Assembly (NCBI GenBank): GCA_944383455.1
Contig: CALWPP010000006.1
Coordinates: 29,532 to 93,531, forward strand
Direction of reading: 5' to 3'
Length of the DNA stretch: 64,000 nt
Source of the DNA: an uncultured Peptostreptococcaceae bacterium
GTDB lineage: Bacteria; Bacillota; Clostridia; Peptostreptococcales; Peptostreptococcaceae
This document shows, in pieces, positions 1 to 10,421 of this stretch. Position numbers and translations under genes: made by a program. The notes below the pieces were generated by a model. It did not search any database. It saw only the letters and a program-made list of their open reading frames with translations, and was not told the origin of the DNA. Every line of letters starts with the position of its first letter. Position 1 is the first letter of the stretch.

Positions 1-776
1 ATTATATAAATGAAAATAAAAAAATAGTAAGTAAATTATCTGTATCTGAATTATCAGAAAAAGTAAATGTAAGTACTGCTAGTATAGTTAGATTTTCTAG
101 GAAAATAGGATATGAAGGATTTACAGAATTAAAATTAGAACTTGCAAAAGATGTTATTTTAGAAGAAAAGCAGTATTCATATATAGATAAAAGTAAAGAT
201 GTTTCTGTTAAAAATACAGTAGAAAAAATAGCAATCAAAAATTCAGATATAATAAATCAAACTGTTTTACTAAATAGCGAAGAAGTTATTAAAAAAATAG
301 TTGATTTAATTGATGAATCTAAAAATATCTATATTTTTGGGGTTGGTGGTTCAGCAATAGTGTCACTAGATATGCAATTAAAGCTACTTAGAATAAACAA
401 AAATGCATTTGCCTCACTAGATAGCCATACCCAATTAACTGTATCTTCTAACTTAACTGATAGTGATTTAGTAATAGCTATATCGTATTCTGGAAATACA
501 AGAGAAGTTATAAAATGTATAGAAAATGCTAAATTAAATGGTAGTAAATGTGTAAGTATTACAAAATATGGAGTTAGTAGCATTAGTAAATTGAGTGATT
601 TTAATTTATATGTGCCAAACGTTGAAAAAAATTTAAAAGAAGGTGCTATTTCTTCAAGAATAGCGATGCTAACTCTAATAGATATTATATATATATCGCT
701 TATACAAAATGATGTTTGTAGTGCTGAAAAAATGTTAGAAGAGTCAAGAAAAACTATAGAAGATATGAATAAATAA
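1..776 (+). CDS. RpiR/MurR-family transcriptional regulator, 5' end outside window
   Basis: The frame is open from base 3 with no start, so the N-terminus lies upstream of the window. The first visible part is the end of an RpiR-type helix-turn-helix (SVSELSEKVNVSTASIVRFSRK). A SIS sugar-phosphate-binding domain follows, with its typical glycine-rich strand (IYIFGVGGSA) and the ISYSGNTREV loop. It ends 22 bp before nagB on the same strand, so it is probably the local regulator of amino-sugar use, sensing a phosphosugar such as GlcNAc-6-P or GlcN-6-P. The family call is firm; the ligand is inferred from the neighbours. Confidence 0.9.
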   Translation, partial: YINENKKIVSKLSVSELSEKVNVSTASIVRFSRKIGYEGFTELKLELAKDVILEEKQYSYIDKSKDVSVKNTVEKIAIKNSDIINQTVLLNSEEVIKKIVDLIDESKNIYIFGVGGSAIVSLDMQLKLLRINKNAFASLDSHTQLTVSSNLTDSDLVIAISYSGNTREVIKCIENAKLNGSKCVSITKYGVSSISKLSDFNLYVPNVEKNLKEGAISSRIAMLTLIDIIYISLIQNDVCSAEKMLEESRKTIEDMNK

Positions 777-798
777 TTATTAAGGGAGATTTGAGAAA

Positions 799-1542
799 AT
801 GATTTTATACCAAGCAAAAGATTATAAAGATATGAGTAGAAAGGCTGCAAATATAATTTCAGCTAGAGTAATACTTAAGCCAAATTCTGTATTAGGGCTT
901 GCAACAGGTTCTTCTCCAGAGGGTACTTATAAGCAACTTATTGAATGGTACCAAAAGGGAGATATAGATTTTTCAAGTGTTAAAGCAGTTAACTTAGATG
1001 AGTATAAAGGACTTGATAAAGATAGTGACCAAAGTTATGCTTATTTTATGAGAAAAAACTTTTTTGACCACATAAATATAGATTTAAATAATACTTATAT
1101 ACCAAATGGACTTGAAGAAGATGAAGAAAAAGAATGTAAAAGATATGATGAAATAATAGAGAGTTTAGGGGAAGTTGATTTACAACTTTTAGGTATAGGA
1201 ACCAATGGACATATAGGTTTTAATGAACCAGATACATGTTTTGCAAAAGGAACTCATTGTGTAAAATTAAAAGAAGAAACTATAAGGGCTAATGCTAGAT
1301 TTTTTGAAGATGAAAACTTAGTTCCAAAGTATGCATACTCAATGGGAATAAAAAATATAATGAATGCAAAACAAGTACTTTTAATAGCATCAGGAAAATC
1401 AAAAGCTAATGCAGTTTATGAAACTTTATATGGAGATATAAGACCAGAAGTTCCATCAACTATATTACAACTTCATAAAAATGTAATAATTATTGCTGAT
1501 GAGGAAGCTTTATCTGTTGTTAAAGAAAAAGGTCTTTTATAA
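799..1542 (+). CDS. nagB: glucosamine-6-phosphate deaminase
   Basis: Cytosolic enzyme that turns glucosamine-6-phosphate into fructose-6-phosphate and ammonia, feeding amino sugars into glycolysis. The 247-aa length is normal. Family motifs are present: LATGSSPEGTY (phosphate loop), NLDEYKGL and GIGTNGHIGFNEP with the catalytic His. The ATG start has AAGGGAG upstream. It sits between the RpiR-type regulator and nagA, 21 bp ahead of the latter, and is surely co-transcribed with it. Confidence 0.97.
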   Translation: MILYQAKDYKDMSRKAANIISARVILKPNSVLGLATGSSPEGTYKQLIEWYQKGDIDFSSVKAVNLDEYKGLDKDSDQSYAYFMRKNFFDHINIDLNNTYIPNGLEEDEEKECKRYDEIIESLGEVDLQLLGIGTNGHIGFNEPDTCFAKGTHCVKLKEETIRANARFFEDENLVPKYAYSMGIKNIMNAKQVLLIASGKSKANAVYETLYGDIRPEVPSTILQLHKNVIIIADEEALSVVKEKGLL

Positions 1543-1563
1543 TAATTTAAAGAGGTAAATTTT

Positions 1564-2664
1564 ATGATAATAAAAAATGGGTTAGTATTTAACGAAGATG
1601 GATTTTTTGAAAAAAAAGACGTCTATATAAATGATGGTATTATAGTTTCTTCAGTTGATGAAGTTACGGATAAAACTATAATAGATGCAAATGATAAGTA
1701 TGTTATTCCAGGACTTATTGATACTCATATTCACGGTTCTGTAGGGTATGATTTTTGCACAAAAGATAGTAATAACTTAGTATCTATTGCAAAATATTTA
1801 AAGACTCAAGGAATAACTGCATTTTGTCCAACATCAATGACCCTTGATAAAGACTATTTAATAGATATATTTGAAACTGCAAAAAGTGATTTACCAAAAG
1901 AATGTGCAAGTATAGTTGGAGTTCATATGGAAGGACCATTTATATCTAGTAGTAAAAAAGGTGCACAAGATGAAAAATTCATAGTAAATCCTAGTATAGA
2001 GTTTTTTAGGGATTTAAATGAAGCTTGTGGAAATATGATAAAGATTATAACTATGGCACCAGAAGTTGATGGCGGACTTGACTTTATAAAAGAAATGTCA
2101 AAAGATGTTAGTATATCTATCGGACATACTATGGCAGATTATAATACTTCTATAAAAGCATTTGAAAATGGTGCTAATAGAGTAACACATTTATTTAATG
2201 CAATGCCAGGCTTTAATCATAGAAATCCTTCTGTTGTAGGAGCATCGCTTGATAAAGAAGATGTATTTGTTGAAGTTATAAGTGATGGTATACATCTTCA
2301 CGAAAGTGTTATAAGAGCTGTATTTAAAATGTATGGAGATGATAGAGTAGTTTTAGTTAGCGATAGTATTATGGCAACTGGAATGGGTCAAGGTGTTTAT
2401 GAACTTGGAGGTCAAAAAGTTAATATAGATGGAGACAAGGCTATGCTTTTTGATGGAACTATTGCAGGTTCAAAAACTAATCTATTTGATTGTCTGAAAA
2501 AAGCAGTTTCATTTGGAGTAAAACTTGAATCAGCCATAAAATCTGTAACTCAAAACCCTGCAAAAAGTATAGGTGTTTATGATACTATGGGAAGTATTTC
2601 ACCTAATAAGTTAGCAAATTTAGTTATTATGGATAAAAATTTAAATTTAGATATTGTAATATAA
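1564..2664 (+). CDS. nagA: N-acetylglucosamine-6-phosphate deacetylase
   Basis: Removes acetate from GlcNAc-6-phosphate, giving the substrate of NagB. The 366-aa amidohydrolase barrel shows the metal and substrate motifs in order: DTHIHGSVGYDF, EGPFIS, GHTMADY, THLFNAM and the catalytic Asp in LVSDSI. The start has AGAGGT at good spacing. It is the last gene of the nag unit and is followed by an intrinsic terminator. Confidence 0.96.
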   Translation: MIIKNGLVFNEDGFFEKKDVYINDGIIVSSVDEVTDKTIIDANDKYVIPGLIDTHIHGSVGYDFCTKDSNNLVSIAKYLKTQGITAFCPTSMTLDKDYLIDIFETAKSDLPKECASIVGVHMEGPFISSSKKGAQDEKFIVNPSIEFFRDLNEACGNMIKIITMAPEVDGGLDFIKEMSKDVSISIGHTMADYNTSIKAFENGANRVTHLFNAMPGFNHRNPSVVGASLDKEDVFVEVISDGIHLHESVIRAVFKMYGDDRVVLVSDSIMATGMGQGVYELGGQKVNIDGDKAMLFDGTIAGSKTNLFDCLKKAVSFGVKLESAIKSVTQNPAKSIGVYDTMGSISPNKLANLVIMDKNLNLDIVI

Positions 2665-2667
2665 AAA

Positions 2668-2699
2668 AATAGGTACTCATATTGGGTACTTATTTTTTA
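2668..2699 (+). terminator. intrinsic terminator after nagA
   Basis: A nine-base stem (AATAGGTAC pairing with GTACTTATT, one G-U pair) is followed by a T run. Confidence 0.8.
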
Positions 2700-2736
2700 T
2701 TAAGTTGAAATAATATTTTATATAGATTTAATTAGA

Positions 2737-2766
2737 TTGACAAAACAAAGTATACTACAATATAAT
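2737..2766 (+). promoter_or_regulatory. sigma-A type promoter of the YitT gene
   Basis: TTGACA (2737-2742) and TATAAT (2761-2766) are separated by 18 bp and lie 30 bp before the TTG start of the next gene. Both hexamers match consensus. Confidence 0.8.
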
Positions 2767-2795
2767 AATTGTAGACTGTTAGTAGGAGGGATATT

Positions 2796-3440
2796 TTGCG
2801 GTATAGCAAAAAACAATTCAATATAGACTATCAAAAACTAAAAAATTTAGGTCTAATAGTTTTAGGTAGTACAATTCTATCTTTTGGTAGTTATAATTTT
2901 AATTACCAAAACAACGTAACTGAGGGTGGAGTTTTAGGGCTTATATTATTTATGAAAAATATATTTAATATATCTCCATCTATAACCAATATTATAATTG
3001 ACTTTTCTTTATTTTTACTTGGAGCAAAGTTTTTAGGAAAAAACTTTTTAATAAAATGTATTATATCAACAATAACATTTTCAATAACTTATAGTATTTG
3101 GGAAAGTATAGGATTTGTAGTTCCAAGCTTTTCAGGAAATATGATATTTGCAAGTATTTTTGCAGGTTTATTTGTAGGTATTGGAGTTGGATTAGTTGTA
3201 ATGTCTGGCGGTGCCTGTGGTGGAGATGATGTTATTGCTATTTTAGGAAATAAGTTTACTAAGTTAAAAGTAAAACACGTATATTTATTAACTGATGGTA
3301 TAGTTTTATTTTTATCTTTATTATATTTAAATTTTGTACAGATATTTTACTCTTTAATTGCAGTAACTATAAGTGGTAATATAATAGGTTATATGCATAA
3401 TGAAGAAGGTTTAGATAAACAAAAAGAAGCTATGAACTAA
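2796..3440 (+). CDS. YitT/YczE-family membrane protein
   Basis: Integral membrane protein of 214 aa with about five hydrophobic segments and the family signatures NNVTEGGVLGL near the N-terminus and GLVVMSGGACGGDDVIA in the middle. The family is widespread in Firmicutes and its transport role is unsettled. It is shorter than the usual 280-290 aa YitT because the cytoplasmic DUF2179 C-terminal domain is absent. Translation starts at a TTG with AGGAGGG five bases upstream. It has its own promoter and a strong terminator, so it is a single-gene unit. Confidence 0.85.
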   Translation: MRYSKKQFNIDYQKLKNLGLIVLGSTILSFGSYNFNYQNNVTEGGVLGLILFMKNIFNISPSITNIIIDFSLFLLGAKFLGKNFLIKCIISTITFSITYSIWESIGFVVPSFSGNMIFASIFAGLFVGIGVGLVVMSGGACGGDDVIAILGNKFTKLKVKHVYLLTDGIVLFLSLLYLNFVQIFYSLIAVTISGNIIGYMHNEEGLDKQKEAMN

Positions 3441-3450
3441 TCATAGCTTA

Positions 3451-3482
3451 AAAAAGATTACTTTTTATAAGTAATCTTTTTT
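3451..3482. terminator. bidirectional terminator between converging genes
   Basis: Stem AAAAGATTACTT with AAGTAATCTTTT, with T runs on both strands. It serves the YitT gene and the converging DUF1540 gene, whose stop codon starts at its edge. Confidence 0.85.
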
Positions 3483-3801
3483 ATTTTCTTTGAAAACTTA
3501 AGCAGTAAGTATCCGATATTGAATTTGGATTTTGATTTTGTGATGTAACTGATATATTATTTAATGAACAAACAGTTCCTGCTTGATATGAACAAGTCTT
3601 AACATTACAATTAACAAAATTACAAGCAGTTGAATTACTCGTATCATTTGAAAAACCATTATTTGATGAGTCGATAAAAGAATTACAACTAGTGTGAGTG
3701 CTAGTGTGTGACTTTTTGCCACTTATAGAAACTTTAGGTGAATAACATACACCAGAATTGTTATTAGAACAATTATTTATAGAACAATTTATACTTGCCA
3801 T
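3481..3801 (-). CDS. DUF1540-domain cysteine-rich protein, two repeats
   Basis: Protein of 106 aa. The first half carries a clear DUF1540 pattern (INCSINNCSNNNSGVCYSP) and the second half a second, similar cysteine-spaced copy (FVNCNVKTCSYQAGTVCSL). DUF1540 modules are small putative metal-binding units common in spore formers; their function is unknown. An upstream GTG in frame lies inside the ribosome site AAGGAGTG, so the ATG at 3801 is the likely start. The linker is rich in Ser, Asn and Thr. Confidence 0.85.
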   Translation of the reverse strand: MASINCSINNCSNNNSGVCYSPKVSISGKKSHTSTHTSCNSFIDSSNNGFSNDTSNSTACNFVNCNVKTCSYQAGTVCSLNNISVTSQNQNPNSISDTYCLSFQRK

Positions 3802-3879
3802 AAAATTCACTCCTTAGATTATTGTTATTTGGATTATTAACAATAAAAAAGAAATTTATAACAAAATAAATTATAAAAT

Positions 3880-4194
3880 TTAATTATTAGAAATAATTTC
3901 AAATGCAGTACTTTGCATAAGAGCTTTTGCAACTAAATTACTGGCATAAGGAAAAGTTTTTATTTTAGGCCAAATCGTACTAATTTCTTTTTCGTAATCA
4001 TATAGGTTGTAGTTTTTTCCCCTTAAAATATCCTTTTGAAATTCCATAGTAAAATCACGTATGTTTATAAAATTACTAATATCTAAATCTATAAATATAT
4101 CAGCTTTATGTTGCGGAAGTTTTAAAAACATTATATTTTGTTTAAACTCTAAAAAATCCAATCTATCATAAATTATTTTAATATACGAACTCAA
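3880..4194 (-). CDS. hypothetical protein of about 104 aa
   Basis: I do not recognise this family. It is a soluble protein without signal peptide or membrane segment, rich in Ile, Phe and Lys. GGGG followed by TGATTAC places a TTG at 4194 at ideal spacing; an upstream GTG at 4203 overlaps the ribosome site and is less likely. It reads away from the BofC-like gene and toward the DUF1540 gene, and could share a transcript with the latter. Confidence 0.6.
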   Translation of the reverse strand: MSSYIKIIYDRLDFLEFKQNIMFLKLPQHKADIFIDLDISNFINIRDFTMEFQKDILRGKNYNLYDYEKEISTIWPKIKTFPYASNLVAKALMQSTAFEIISNN

Positions 4195-4300
4195 AGTAAT
4201 CACCCCTATAAAAATATATTAAAAATATTAAAGTATATGTATAAAACTTTAAAAATAGGACAAAAAACAAGTAAGGATTGAATATTTAAAGGAGGAAAAT

Positions 4301-4921
4301 ATGTTTGACGAAAATATAAACTTAAAATTACCACTTATAATAATTGTAAGCTTATTAGTTTTAGGTGGAGGAGTCTTTATAGGGATTAATAGCAATAAAA
4401 AAGAAGATATAGAAGTTACAAATGTTAATAATCAAGTTAAAAAAGAAGATAATTCTCCTAAAATGATAGAAGATGATTTTACTGAAAATACTAATATAAA
4501 AAAAGATGTATTTGCACTTAGTGAAAGTTGTGAAATATGGCTAAAAGATGGACAAGGTGAAAACTTGATGATAGGACTAATTCCAAAAGAGCTTTTAAAT
4601 AAATCAGAAGAAGAGATAAGAAATTATTTAACTACCAATTATCCACAAAAAAATATTGATAGTATAACTTACGGTCAAATAGTACTATCGGAACAAGCTC
4701 CTAAAAAAAGCAACACAATAAAAAATAAATACGCATTAGAAGTTGAAAATGGTGTTATAGGAGTATATAAATACGATATAAATGGAAATAGAAACTTAGA
4801 AAAAGAAACTAGTATAAAAATAGATTTACTTCCACAATCTGTTCAAGAACAAATACAACAAGGAATGATAGTTAAAGATTTAGATGAGGCATATTCTTTA
4901 CTTGAAAATTTATCTAGCTAA
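4301..4921 (+). CDS. membrane-anchored protein with BofC C-terminal-like domain
   Basis: The 206-aa protein has one N-terminal membrane segment (about residues 9-27), a charged linker and a C-terminal domain from about residue 75. That domain resembles the C-terminal domain of BofC, a forespore protein of the sigma-K checkpoint in Bacillus (YALEVENGVIGVYKYD, then LPQSVQEQIQQGM). Its position just upstream of ruvC matches other Peptostreptococcaceae as I remember them. The fold call is moderate; a role in spore formation is inference. The start has GGAGGAAAAT. Confidence 0.6.
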   Translation: MFDENINLKLPLIIIVSLLVLGGGVFIGINSNKKEDIEVTNVNNQVKKEDNSPKMIEDDFTENTNIKKDVFALSESCEIWLKDGQGENLMIGLIPKELLNKSEEEIRNYLTTNYPQKNIDSITYGQIVLSEQAPKKSNTIKNKYALEVENGVIGVYKYDINGNRNLEKETSIKIDLLPQSVQEQIQQGMIVKDLDEAYSLLENLSS

Positions 4922-4923
4922 TT

Positions 4924-4961
4924 AAAAAGATGTGGCAAATATATTTGTCATATCTTTTTTT
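4924..4961 (+). terminator. intrinsic terminator before ruvC
   Basis: A stem of about 15 bp (AAAGATGTGGCAAAT with ATTTGTCATATCTTT, two G-U pairs) is followed by seven T. Confidence 0.85.
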
Positions 4962-4968
4962 ATTTATG

Positions 4969-4977
4969 TGATATAAT
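4969..4977 (+). promoter_or_regulatory. extended -10 promoter element for ruvCAB
   Basis: TGATATAAT fits the extended -10 form (TG-N-TATAAT), 34 bp before the ruvC start and after the terminator. No good -35 is visible. Confidence 0.55.
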
Positions 4978-5011
4978 ATAAGAACATAAGTTTGTATTAT
5001 TGGAGGAAATT

Positions 5012-5521
5012 TTGATAATATTAGGCATAGACCCTGGAATTGCCATAGTAGGTTATGGAATTATTGAATATAAAAATAATAAATTTAAAGTTATAGATTA
5101 TGGTCAAATAAATACTGACCCAAAACTTAGTACATTAGAACGACTTGAAATAATTTATAAAGGAATTGATATATTAATAAAAAATTATAATGTAAATGAA
5201 ATAGGTGTTGAAGAGTTATTTTTTAATAAAAATGTAAAGACTGCAATAACAGTAGCTCAGGCTCGTGGAGTAATTTTGCTTAGTTGTCAACACAATAAAA
5301 TTCCAGTTTATGAATATACACCACTTCAAGTAAAGCAAGGTGTGGTAGGCTATGGAAGAGCAGAAAAAAGTCAGGTTCAACAGATGGTTACTTCTTTTTT
5401 AGGTCTTAAAAAAGTTCCAAAACCTGATGATGTTGCTGATGCACTCGCAGTTGCTATTTGCCACGCTCATTCTAATAAGTTAGAGAAAACTTTAAAAAAT
5501 ATAGGGAGAGAATATGTATAG
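5012..5521 (+). CDS. ruvC: Holliday junction resolvase RuvC
   Basis: Endonuclease that cuts four-way DNA junctions in concert with RuvAB. Acidic catalytic motifs are seen in LGIDPG, GVEELFFN and PKPDDVADALA. A TTG at 5000 is in frame but lies within the ribosome site; GGAGGA at 5002-5007 instead serves the TTG at 5012, giving 169 aa starting directly before the first conserved strand. It overlaps ruvA by 8 bp. Confidence 0.95.
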   Translation: MIILGIDPGIAIVGYGIIEYKNNKFKVIDYGQINTDPKLSTLERLEIIYKGIDILIKNYNVNEIGVEELFFNKNVKTAITVAQARGVILLSCQHNKIPVYEYTPLQVKQGVVGYGRAEKSQVQQMVTSFLGLKKVPKPDDVADALAVAICHAHSNKLEKTLKNIGREYV

Positions 5522-6119
5522 CTATATAAAAGGAATTGTTGAGGAAATAGAAAAAGATTATATTGTTATAGAAAATAGTGGTATAGGATATAAAATAAAT
5601 GTATCTAGTAATACTATAAAAAATTTATCTATTTCGCAAAATACAAAGATTTACACAAAATTAATAGTTAGAGAAGATGATATGTATCTTTGTGGATTTT
5701 ACTCAAAAGAAGAAATGAATATGTTTGAACTTTTAACTAGTATTTCAAAAATAGGACCTAAAATTGGTATATCAATATTATCAAACATAACACCTAAAGA
5801 AATGAATGGATATATTTTAAATTCTGAAATTAATAAGATCTCAAAACTTCCTGGAATAGGTAAAAAAACAGCAGAAAGAATAGTATTAGAGCTTAAAGAT
5901 AAAGTAGATAAAACTAATGTTTATTATGAAGAAACTTTAATTGAAAATGGCATATCAAGTAGTATTACTGACGAAATTGATGAAGCTATTGAAGCTTTAA
6001 TTTCTCTTGGATATTCAAAACAAGAAGCAGTAGAAGCTATTAGTAAGTGTGACAAAAAACTTAGTGTTGAGGAAAAAATAAAAAAATCACTTTTTTATAT
6101 TATGAATAAATCTAGATAG
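5514..6119 (+). CDS. ruvA: Holliday junction branch migration protein RuvA
   Basis: Tetrameric junction-binding subunit of RuvAB. The 201-aa protein shows the N-terminal OB fold (MYSYIKGIVEEIE), tandem helix-hairpin-helix motifs (LTSISKIGPKIGISIL, KLPGIGKKTAERIVLELK) and the C-terminal RuvB-binding domain (EAIEALISLGYSKQEA). It starts within the end of ruvC and ends 12 bp before ruvB. Confidence 0.96.
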   Translation: MYSYIKGIVEEIEKDYIVIENSGIGYKINVSSNTIKNLSISQNTKIYTKLIVREDDMYLCGFYSKEEMNMFELLTSISKIGPKIGISILSNITPKEMNGYILNSEINKISKLPGIGKKTAERIVLELKDKVDKTNVYYEETLIENGISSSITDEIDEAIEALISLGYSKQEAVEAISKCDKKLSVEEKIKKSLFYIMNKSR

Positions 6120-6131
6120 GAGGGGAGAGTT

Positions 6132-7136
6132 TTGGATGAAAATCGTATAATTACTTCAACTATGAAAAATGAAGACCTAGAAATAGAAAATAGTTTAAGA
6201 CCGAAAAGTTTAGATGATTATTTAGGTCAAGAAAAAGTAAAAGAACAATTAAAAATATTTATAGAAGCTGCAAAAAACAGAAATGAACAACTTGACCACG
6301 TCTTACTTTATGGACCTCCAGGACTTGGAAAAACAACATTATCAAGTATAATTGCAAATGAAATGAATGTAAATTTAAGAATAACTTCAGGACCTGCAAT
6401 AGAAAAGTCTGGTGATTTAGCTGCAATACTTACTAACTTAAATGAAAATGATATTTTGTTTATTGATGAAATACATAGAATAAATAGGAGTGTTGAAGAA
6501 ATTTTATATTCTGCGATGGAAGATTTTTGTTTGGATATAATAATAGGAAAAGGTCCATCTGCAAGAAGTATAAGACTTGATTTGCCAAAGTTTACTCTAA
6601 TTGGTGCTACAACTAGACCAGGAATGCTTACAAATCCTCTTAGAGATAGATTTGGTGTCATATGCAAACTTGAGTATTATACAGTTGATGAACTTTCAGA
6701 AATAATAAAAAGGTCATCAAGCATATTAGGTGCAAAAATTGAAAAAAATGGAGCATACCAAATAGCAAAATGTTCAAGAGGTACTCCAAGAATTGCAAAT
6801 AGACTTTTAAAAAGAGTAAGAGATTTTGCAGAGGTTAGAGGTAATGGAGATATAACTGATAAGATTTCAAAAGATGCACTAAATCTTCTTGGAGTAGATA
6901 GTTTGGGTCTTGATTATGTTGATAAGACTATACTTTTAACAATAATTGAAAAGTTTAGTGGAGGGCCTGTTGGACTTGATACTCTAGCTTCATCAATTGG
7001 AGAAGATAAAGGAACAATAGAAGATGTTTATGAGCCATATTTACTGCAACTAGGCTTTATAAATAGAGGAGCTAGAGGAAGAGTAGCAACAAAAATTGCA
7101 TACGAACATTTAAAAATTCCATACACTGATAAATAA
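6132..7136 (+). CDS. ruvB: Holliday junction branch migration helicase RuvB
   Basis: AAA+ motor that drives branch migration with RuvA. Walker A is GPPGLGKTT, Walker B LFIDEIHR, sensor 1 GATTRPGML and the arginine finger lies in RDRFG. The C-terminal winged helix is complete ([22 protein letters not shown]). Length 334 aa is standard. The start is a TTG behind AGGAGGGGAG. Confidence 0.97.
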   Translation: MDENRIITSTMKNEDLEIENSLRPKSLDDYLGQEKVKEQLKIFIEAAKNRNEQLDHVLLYGPPGLGKTTLSSIIANEMNVNLRITSGPAIEKSGDLAAILTNLNENDILFIDEIHRINRSVEEILYSAMEDFCLDIIIGKGPSARSIRLDLPKFTLIGATTRPGMLTNPLRDRFGVICKLEYYTVDELSEIIKRSSSILGAKIEKNGAYQIAKCSRGTPRIANRLLKRVRDFAEVRGNGDITDKISKDALNLLGVDSLGLDYVDKTILLTIIEKFSGGPVGLDTLASSIGEDKGTIEDVYEPYLLQLGFINRGARGRVATKIAYEHLKIPYTDK

Positions 7137-7206
7137 ATATAGAAAAAATTTGTTTTTTTTGGTATAGTTTATATTTGTAGATATATTACCAGAAAGGAAT
7201 TTTAAA

Positions 7207-9367
<2,161 letters not shown>

Positions 9368-9386
9368 TAAATAAAGGAGAAGAATT

Positions 9387-9671
9387 ATGAGTCCTCAAAC
9401 ACAACAATTAGTTTTAAGTATTATAATATGGGTTGTAGTATTTGGAATATTCTACTTTGTACTTATAAAACCTCAAAAGAAAAAAGAAAAAGAACTTCAA
9501 GATATGAGAAACAACATAAAAGTTGGTGATGAAGTTGTAACTATAGGTGGTATAATAGCACACGTTGCAAAAGTTGAAGAAGAAAAAGTAATACTTGAAC
9601 TTGGACCAAATAGAAACAAAGTTCCATTTGAAAAATGGGCAATAGGAACTGTAAAGCAAACTAAAAACTAG
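9387..9671 (+). CDS. yajC: preprotein translocase subunit YajC
   Basis: Single-span membrane protein of 94 aa that accompanies SecDF at the Sec channel. The membrane helix covers about residues 8-27 (IIIWVVVFGIFYFVLIKPQKK), followed by the conserved basic stretch and a beta-rich domain (GDEVVTIGGIIAHVAKVEEE). The start has AAGGAGAAG. secD and secF do not follow within the window. Confidence 0.93.
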   Translation: MSPQTQQLVLSIIIWVVVFGIFYFVLIKPQKKKEKELQDMRNNIKVGDEVVTIGGIIAHVAKVEEEKVILELGPNRNKVPFEKWAIGTVKQTKN

Positions 9672-9676
9672 AATAT

Positions 9677-9719
9677 ACACCCTTTATCATTAATATATAT
9701 TGATAGGGGGTGTTTTTTT
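9677..9719 (+). promoter_or_regulatory. hairpin with terminator form that contains the next gene's ribosome site
   Basis: ACACCCTTTATCA (9677-9689) pairs along 13 bp with TGATAGGGGGTGT (9701-9713), with two G-U pairs, and is followed by seven T. The GGGGG of the descending arm is also the only Shine-Dalgarno sequence for the TTG start at 9718, and the T run touches that start. Formed, it should both stop transcription after yajC and hide the ribosome site. Confidence 0.75.
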
Positions 9720-10080
9720 GGAAAAAAGTAATCATATAATAAAAGCGCTTGGATACTCATATTTAATAACTATAGTTATTTTGTTTATTTACAATGCAGT
9801 ACTTACATTTACTGATTTATCAGGAAGTACAATAGCACTAGTAACTTCAATAATAACTACAGTTTCATCTGCATTTGGTGGATTTTATGCATCAAAAAAA
9901 ATACAAGAAAAAGGTCTTTTTTATGGCATTTTAGTTGGTTTTTTTTACATATCTTTTTTACTTTTGGTTTCATATTTAGCAAAAGATAGTTTTGCGTTTG
10001 AAATAAATTCACTGTATAAAGTTTTACTTGTTACTATATCAGGTGGAATAGGTGGAGTGCTAGGTGTTAACTTTAAATAA
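9718..10080 (+). CDS. TIGR04086-type small membrane protein
   Basis: Protein of 120 aa with four predicted membrane helices and a glycine-rich end (SGGIGGVLGVNFK). Its place between yajC and scfA and its hydrophobic profile fit the clostridial TIGR04086 family, whose function is unknown. An in-frame TTG at 9700 precedes the ribosome site, so I take the TTG at 9718, eight bases after GGGGG. Its translation signals lie inside the preceding hairpin. Confidence 0.8.
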   Translation: MEKSNHIIKALGYSYLITIVILFIYNAVLTFTDLSGSTIALVTSIITTVSSAFGGFYASKKIQEKGLFYGILVGFFYISFLLLVSYLAKDSFAFEINSLYKVLLVTISGGIGGVLGVNFK

Positions 10081-10103
10081 CAATAGTAATAAATGTAATA
10101 TTG

Positions 10104-10112
10104 TGTTATAAT
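10104..10112 (+). promoter_or_regulatory. extended -10 promoter element for scfA
   Basis: TGTTATAAT matches TG-N-TATAAT and lies 31 bp before the scfA start. No clear -35 is present, so this is a moderate call. Confidence 0.5.
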
Positions 10113-10143
10113 TAACAAAAGAGATTCTTTGGAGGAATATAAA

Positions 10144-10290
10144 ATGGAAAAGAAAAAGCATATAAAAACTATATCAAGTGCAACTTTAAAAAAGAGTGCT
10201 TCTAAAGGTGGATGTGGAGAATGTCAAACTTCTTGCCAATCTGCTTGCAAAACTTCTTGTACAGTTGCAAATCAAGAATGTGAAAGATAA
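10144..10290 (+). CDS. scfA: SCIFF ranthipeptide precursor ScfA
   Basis: A 48-aa peptide with six cysteines at residues 24, 27, 31, 35, 39 and 46, matching the six-cysteines-in-forty-five family (core GGCGECQTSCQSACKTSC, then TVANQEC). In known members the radical SAM/SPASM enzyme ScfB forms Cys-to-residue thioether bonds in this peptide. The start has GGAGGA. A terminator follows at once, and the next gene is not scfB but an unknown membrane protein, so the usual precursor-maturase pair is missing here. Confidence 0.92.
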   Translation: MEKKKHIKTISSATLKKSASKGGCGECQTSCQSACKTSCTVANQECER

Positions 10291-10318
10291 AAAAGGATGT
10301 ATTTTAGCATCCTTTTTT
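10290..10318 (+). terminator. intrinsic terminator after scfA
   Basis: AAAAAGGATG pairs with CATCCTTTTTT around a short loop; the stem begins at the last base of the scfA stop codon. Confidence 0.85.
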
Positions 10319-10421
10319 GACTTTTTAACAAAAATACTTATTACTATTTGTTAACTTAAAATATTATTTTTAAAAATAAAAGTACTAAATTATTTAAATA
10401 AATATATTGGGGGATACGTAC

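Noticed and set aside
329..850. Open frame of 173 codons on the minus strand
   Set aside because: It lies antisense to the RpiR-type gene and nagB, has no ribosome site or family likeness, and is a codon-bias shadow. The same applies to other antisense frames over conserved genes such as 16007-16330, 17141-17629 and 46606-46971.
7137..7206. preQ1 riboswitch before queA
   Set aside because: The 70-bp leader is almost only A and T, without the C-rich loop or pseudoknot partner expected.
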